DNA from: Morchella semilibera
Lineage: Eukaryota > Ascomycota > Pezizomycetes > Pezizales > Morchellaceae
Length of the DNA stretch: 64,000 bases
NCBI GenBank assembly: GCA_009192285.1
Contig: WBVU01000003.1
Location: 5,053,973-5,117,972 of the forward strand
Reading direction: 5' to 3'
Numbering within the stretch: the stretch's first letter is position 1; the number at the start of each line of letters is the position of its first letter. Of the stretch, positions 58,230-64,000 are shown one piece after another. The notes under the pieces are model-generated. The model was not told the DNA's origin and made no database searches. It saw only the letters and a list, made by a program, of their open reading frames with translations. The position numbers and the translations under genes were made by a program.

Positions 58230-61200
58230 TCAGTATCTCTTCAGCTTACTCGTCCACTGTCTCGGCGGTGGCTCAAACGAGAACACCGCCCCCTTCTCCC
58301 ACACCGATCTCTGGGAGCTCATGCCTCCTACCGCCAGCTCCGGGTCCGCAGACACGCTGGACCGGCGGCGCCGGCGGGCCCTCGCTATCTTCCAGCGCGG
58401 GTCGATTCGTGGCGCTTTTACTAGCTGCAGGAGTTTCCCGGCGATGGTGGAGTGGTCGAGGTCCATGAGCCATTGGTCAATCTGGGGAAGGCGGTATAAC
58501 CATCGTAAGCTTGGTTTTTTTGCAATCATAGGTTGGAGGGGGGGGGGGACCAACAGGAATGAACTTAATTAAGAACCAGCAGATTATGACAAAGATAAAG
58601 AGGGAGCCACCAATCACAAAGGCCCACCACCACTGTGGATTGTTTTTGAGAATGTCCACGTTCATTCCAAAGAGTGACTGCGGTTATGAGGGGGCGTATT
58701 AGTAGGGTCTTATTGCTAGTGGTGGAGGAAGGAGTGGGCTGCAGCTTACCGCGACAAACATTAGTGGGAGGAAGATAAACTGAAATTGGTTTTAGCATCT
58801 TCACTTGATGTTGGTCGATTTATACTTGGGCATACCGTAATCCAACTAAGTCGCTTCATACTCATACCCATGAGTTTTGAGGTCCGAGCCTCGTATATGG
58901 ATACCAGGTTAAACTCCTGAGAGGGACCCATCAATTAGCAGTTTGAACGCCTTCGAAAAAGCAAGATAAAAAAACACTTACAAGTTCTATCAGCTGGCTT
59001 GTTTTTTGATCAAGCTTTGTAATCTCGTCCGATACCTCGAATTCCATCCTATCGATAATCGCTGATAGCTCGTCCAGCGCATATACCCTTTCCTCATCGT
59101 TTACTCTGGCCTGATTACTTGTAATGCCGTTCCTGGGACCAGCCCCCACACTCACCGGCACAGATAACCTATTCTCCCCTGGCACAATTTCACCTCTTTG
59201 TATCTTTAACTGTTCAGATTCCCTAACTTCATCACACAGAAATCTTTTTTCCCGAAAGTCTTGTAACAGACCTCTAGCAGTCCGCACGTGGAGCTGCAAG
59301 AGGGATCTAAAGTTACTCCACTGCTGCGCATCAAGCAGAAGATTATCGATAAAATCTTCGGTTCTGCCCTTATTCAGCAGCAGGGTTTTGCGCTATAGTT
59401 ATAATACGAATTACTACGGAGTTTATTTGAGGATATGCGCAAAATAGACATATACTTACACTATTCGATAGATGTAGGTCTGCCTTCTCGAATATGTGCC
59501 TCCACTTATTATGTAGATCAATAAAAAACAAAATGAAGAAGTCCACTCCATGGTCAGGGATCCAACCAATATCTATGGTACTCCGATAATCGATTGTCTG
59601 AAATACCGGGCTGGCCTTCGTCTCATTAGGGCCACTTGCCTCGGGCACAGTATCTGGCTTTAACATCGTCCAGGAAATCTCGCTTCCCCTGGTTTGAGTC
59701 TGGAAATACTTCCCTACTCTAAGGGCATTTGGGCCGGAAGTCTCTTCGGCGTCTGGAATGTGAACCAAGACTTCAAAGCAGACGTGGCAAGTTACAATTA
59801 CTGTCGAGCTAATAATGAGAAGGTCTACTTCAAAACAAACGGATAAACGTGATGTCCATACCTTGTCTATCGACTGCAGAGAATAATTTCCCTACGCCGG
59901 GTAGGTTTACCCCGGATTGGTTTCTCTCCGAATTTGGAAATATCCATGACCAACTCCACTTTATCATTGTAGAGTTCGTCCCAGGCATTCTCTTAATTCC
60001 AAGCATTTCGGCACTTGGGAAAAACTTGAAGCGATCAGCGAGAGAGTTGACCTGTACGGGACCCAATCCAGATCCAACTGTTGAGCTTGTTCCAGTAGCA
60101 GAACTAGTAATAGGATGGGGTTATCAGTCGCCATAAACAAAGGACTTAGGTACGGAACCACATACTATAGTCTTCTCTTTATTTTTGAGCCACGAATAGG
60201 CAGCTCGAGGGAGTAATCAGTAGCAAAATCCATATCGTAACACCGCGCCCCCTCGCCATTGTATTCAGTTATCAAGATACAATTACCCTCGTTCAAATCC
60301 AGCAACCGTCGCCAATTACCCATTGTACGGCCCTTGATATTGCAACCCTTGTCGAGTAATGGCTTCGCCAGCTTGATGGATGGATTCCCCGAGTCCTGAA
60401 GAATCAAGTCCAATGGAGTCTGATACTCGTAGTTCCGAGGCTCAGTATATGCCCCATTCTCAAGGAGTAGAGCTAGGGATTCCGCATTTCCAAATCTCAC
60501 AGCGCAATGTAGCGGGGTATCCCCGTCAAAATCTTGGGCCTCGATATCAGCACCGTGTTGTAACAACATTCGCACAATTTCAGAGTTGCGAAGGTTCCAA
60601 TGCAAACAAGTGCCACCTTCTAGATCTCTGCACTTGACATCAAAACCGGCATGAAGGAGAAGCTCTACAATATCTGCATGCCCAGCTTCTGCTGCCGCTC
60701 GGATTGCCGACTTTCCAACCGTTTCTTCATTGTGGTCAAAGCCGTGCTGTAGCAAAATCTCTACTACTTCTCGGTGGCCTTTTTTAGCTGCTATCCATAG
60801 TGGCTTGTTCCCAAAGGATAATGCCTGTGTAAGAAGGTTATGGCTTGACATGGCAGAAAGAAGCTGTCTGACGACTTCAGGGTATCCATGCCGTGTTGCA
60901 GCTCCTAATGCGGTTTGGCCGTGAAACTTCGCTGGTGGGTGATTGACTTCGGCACCGGCTTTTAGCAAAATCGAAACTGTTTTGTTGTGCCCGTTTTCTG
61001 CAGCTGCCTGTAACGCAGTTCTCCCATAGTTATCTGATGGGGCAGCATTAACCTCGGCACCAGCTTTCAAGAGTTCTAAAACAATCTCATCATGGCCTCT
61101 CCCAGCTGCAGCTTGCAACGCCCTGGTACCATCATATTCTGATGGTGGCGCGTTGATGAGATCTACACCCGGTATCCCAGTCCCTAAAATCTTGGGGTCT

Positions 61201-62417
61201 AAGATCATTGATATGATATGTGCGTGACCATTTTCCGCCGCCGCTTGGATTACTGTCCTACCGTGGGTTTCTGATGGAGGAGCATTCAGGATTGCACCAG
61301 CTTTTATCAGCATCAGAAATGTTTCAACGTTCCCGTTTGCGGCTGCCGCTTGTAAAGCTGTTCTTCCGTATGATCTCGAGGGAGGATCGTTAACATTTGC
61401 ACCGGCTTTCAACAACATAGATACTACTCTCGAATGCCCATCCTCAGCCGCCGCCTGTAATGCTGTTCTTCCACGATAACCGATCGCGGGTGAATTGACT
61501 TTGGCACCTGCTTTCAATAACACCGAGACTACCTCAGCGTGCCCATTCCCTGCTGCAGCCTGTAATGCGGTTCTCCCAAATGAATTCCTCGCCGGTGGGG
61601 CATTAACATCGGCCTTAGCCTCCAGCAGCATTGATACAATCTTTAGATGCCCGCCTTCTGCAGCCGCTTGTAGTGCTGTTCTCCCGCGAAGAATTGCCGG
61701 ATAGGCATTGTCCTTTCCTCCGGCCTTCAATATCAGCGAAACCACTTCCGGTTTTCCACTCTCTGCAGCTGCTTGTAATGCCGTCCTTCCGCGATGCACC
61801 GCTGGTGGGTCATTCACATTGGCGCCCCTTCCCAATAACATTGAAACTATCTTAGTATGACCGTTCCCGGCGGCCGCCTGCAATGCCGTTCTTCCTGATT
61901 GGCCTTGCGGCGGCGCATTGATGTCTGCACCTCCATCAACTAGGAGCGAAACTATCCGGTCATGACCGCCCTCCGCCGCTGCTTGCAACGCTGTCCGCCC
62001 GCATGCTATCCGCATGCAGTCTGTGGCCTGCCCACATTCGTCTCCCTCATACCCTTCGGTCATTTTCTCTTGCAAACTCCTACCGCACTTTACTGGAGGG
62101 GCATTAACATCTGCATGCAACTTAAGGAGCATTTCAACTAGTCTCATGTCTCCAGTCCGGCATGCCTCGGGAAGCGCTTCAGTTGCGTATACTTTTCGAA
62201 TCGCTTTATTGTCCTGTTTCAGAAGGATATCAAGCAATACATCCCATTTGCCGAGCCTCGCTGCCTCCAAATATAAGTAGTTCACTGGACATGCTGAAGG
62301 TCTATCCGCTTGAACGTGCCAGCTGCTGGCGGGTGTAACAAAAAGGTTACCGGGTTGGTCTGTCGAGCTGGAAGCATCGCTTTCAGAAGAAACTGAAGGT
62401 TTGTTGGAAGACATCAT
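58230..62417 (-). CDS. Ankyrin-repeat protein fused to a CorA-like Mg2+ transporter domain
   Basis: Exons in coding order: 62417..60166, 60103..59862, 59800..59460, 59392..58982, 58916..58836, 58779..58750, 58677..58555, 58481..58230, giving 1243 residues. Exon 1 encodes about 16 ankyrin-type repeats. Most follow GRTALQAAAEGGHxxIVSML then LxAGAxVNxPP, about 36 residues long rather than 33. A linker of roughly 250 residues follows. The C-terminus is CorA-like: a long helix (SDEITKLDQKTSQLIEL), EFNLVSIYEARTSKLMGMSM, a first membrane helix FIFLPLMFVASLFGMNV with the GMN selectivity motif at about 1123-1125, and a second helix (about 1135-1159). GMN forms only after joining a 30-nt exon to the next. 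The last junction (GTTGGT donor) is least certain; without it the protein ends at 58477. Two ATGs adjoin at the start. Fungal proteins of this architecture exist; their substrate is not established. Confidence 0.87.
60300..62250 (-). repeat. Ankyrin-repeat coding array
   Basis: About 16 units of mostly 105-111 bp. Nine or more central units share GRTALQAAA. The DNA of units has diverged at synonymous positions, but the protein consensus is strikingly uniform. C-terminal units (from HREVVEILLQHGFDHN on) are ordinary 33-residue ankyrin repeats. Confidence 0.85.
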
Positions 62418-62901
62418 GCTTTAGCCAGGGCTTAGGCCATGCATTGAATGGTATTCAAAGGCTTATTTATTGTGTTGACCCCTTATGGCAGTTGAGTGTC
62501 AACAAGGATTATAATGTGACAGATCAATATTTCTGACAGCCAAAGATGACTAAAAAAAAAATAACATAATCACCTCGCATATGCTTCATGTACAAGGCTC
62601 CGGCATAAGGTGATCGGACGGTCAGGGTCTGTATTCAGGATCGGGTAGAACCCTGAGGGCAAGAAGTACAGAACAACCCCCTCGGACCGTTGAAGCATGC
62701 CGTTGCATTATGAAAAAAACCAGTTTTCTTCACACTACGTAGGTAGAGTTCAAACAAAAAATCAAGTTTTGATAAAGGAAAGAAAATTATCAGGTATCAA
62801 CGCTTGCCCCGTATCCATTACTTTGATATTTCTAGAGGTATAAAGGGAAGAGAAAACCCGCCACTAATGTGAGCTCCCAATCTTCAACTCAACAGTCAAC
62901 C
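62418..62901. other. Intergenic, between ankyrin-CorA gene and transposase
   Basis: AT-rich with A-runs. It should hold the left end of the transposon that encodes the following gene; its inverted repeat cannot be identified without the right end. A TATAAA-like GGTATAAAGG sits near 62838, about 65 bp upstream of the transposase ATG, a plausible promoter. Confidence 0.45.
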
Positions 62902-64000
62902 ATGGATTCTACTAGCAAATCTTTACCTCTTCGTGTTGAACTATCTTATAGTGTTCGCTCTAAGATTAGAGCACTTAGGAACATAGCACTTTGGCCCTTT
63001 AGAAAAATTGGTACTGAGTTTGGAGTCCCTTTATCGACTGTGTTTAGTATTTGTCAACAACCCTCTACTCCCCACCATCGCAAAATCGGTAGACCTCCTG
63101 TCATCACCCCAGCGATTAGACAAAAACTGGTTGAGCATGCAACTGCTTCACAAGCAAATCGACGTAAAACTTTCCTGCAGATTGCGACGGATGTTGCAGA
63201 TATCACTGGTATCCCCACGTCAACGAACGAACGTACAATCAGAAAAGCATTTGCAGACGAAGGATACCACCGACGGGTTGCCCGTGTTAAGCCTTTTCTC
63301 TCAATCTCTGCAAAAGTCAAACGTATAAATTGGGCCAATAGTATCCATGACTGGAGTATTGCAGATTTTCAGAAGGTTATTTGGACAGATGAGTGTGCAT
63401 TTAATGTCGGTGGTTTTGCTGGAAATACATGGGTTACAAGAAAACCCGGAGAAGAGTACCTAGAGGACTGTTTAGTACCCAAATTCCGAAAATTACAAAC
63501 CATTATGGTATGGGGCTGTATCTACGGTATGTTTCATAAACCCCCCAAAATATTAACCAAAACTAATACTTTATATAGGCAACAGAAAAGGACCGCTTGT
63601 GTTTTGGGATAAAGCATGGGGTCCTACTCTTAACGGGCCGCGTTACTGTGAGAGGATTGTAAAGCCCAACCTCTTTCCATTCTGGCAACACCTGTCCCAA
63701 ACCCAGCCAGTTTTTAAATCAGACTACATATACATCATGCATGATGGTGCTCCTCCACACCGTGCAAGGTACACTGCAGCAGTCCTATGTGAGTTGGGAA
63801 TTTCCGGGTATTTTTTTGACTGGCCTGGAAACTCACCTGATTGTAACCCTATTGAGAATATCTGGCGCATTATGAAAGACAAGATTAGTCGGCGTTGTTG
63901 TACCACAAATGCTACCCTCAGAATTGCGATTCAGGAAGAATGGGATGCAATCACTTCTGAGGAGATTGCCTCTCTAGTTAATTCTCTACCAGAACGTGTT
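62902..64000 (+). CDS. Tc1/mariner-type transposase, 3' end outside window
   Basis: Exons 62902..63526 and 63579..>64000; the intron has a GTATGT donor and TATATAG acceptor. 349 residues are visible. The N-terminus is a paired helix-turn-helix (KIRALRNIALWPFRKIGTEF, then GVPLSTVFSICQQ) with a GRPP linker (RKIGRPPVI), as in Tc1-like transposases. Catalytic residues are the first D in VIWTDECAFN, the second in YIMHDGAPPHRA, and E in SPDCNPIENIW. I count 36 residues between the second D and the E, not the usual 34. The intron splits VWGCIYG/NRKGPLVFWDKAWG; without splicing the frame ends at 63612. No stop or frameshift is present in the visible part, so the copy may be recent. I use the ATG at 62902; the frame is open upstream without another ATG. 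Confidence 0.92.

Noticed and set aside
62540-62620. Left inverted repeat of the Tc1-type element
   Set aside because: Without the right end beyond 64000 no arm can be matched, so no boundary is claimed.

Overview
The window is nuclear DNA of a filamentous ascomycete. Genes carry short GT-AG introns, mostly 50-120 nt with GTATGT/GTAAGT donors. The protein set is fungal: a Kre33/NAT10 acetyltransferase, a Bor1 transporter, a Ppn2-like phosphatase, a Chl4 kinetochore protein and an ankyrin-CorA fusion. Intergenic DNA is long and rich in homopolymers and repeats. I lean towards a Pezizomycotina species with a repeat-rich genome, perhaps Pezizomycetes, but the sequence alone does not fix the genus.

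Positions 1-25,000 are relatively GC-rich and hold mostly nuclear housekeeping genes. In order: the 3' part of DNA polymerase delta subunit 2 (+), ferrochelatase (+), an orphan protein with pentapeptide repeats (+), CstF-64/Rna15 (-), an intron-bearing tRNA-Tyr (+), the Smc5/6 kleisin Nse4 (-), a Pro/Gln-rich protein with a double C-x2-C-x6-C-x2-H tail (+), the CENP-N homologue Chl4 (+), and the nine-exon PP4 regulatory subunit Psy2/PP4R3 (+). An F-box protein follows at 27.6-29.2 kb (+). Several of these genes need one-base corrections, often at a homopolymer run, to read as full proteins.

Positions 29,000-55,800 have gene islands separated by 2.5-5 kb of AT-richer DNA. The islands are an SLC35F-type transporter (-), the cytosolic Fe-S assembly factor Cia2 (-), NAT10/Kre33 (-) divergent from the mitochondrial ribosome GTPase Mtg1 (+), and the borate transporter Bor1 (+). 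Between them lie small non-autonomous elements. These include a tRNA-derived SINE with target-site duplications, two very short poly(A)-tailed retroposon ends that share a 3' terminus, three TA-flanked MITE-like inverted repeats, and two further fold-back elements.

Positions 55,800-64,000 carry a Ppn2-like vacuolar metallophosphatase (+), a large eight-exon gene fusing about 16 ankyrin-type repeats to a CorA-like membrane domain with an intact GMN motif (-), and a Tc1/mariner-type transposase cut by the window end (+).

Two short motifs recur only in non-coding DNA: a roughly 20-bp element ending in ATCACTCGG (about 14 copies, both orientations) and the palindrome TACATGTA (at least 25 copies). 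Neither is explained by the genes.
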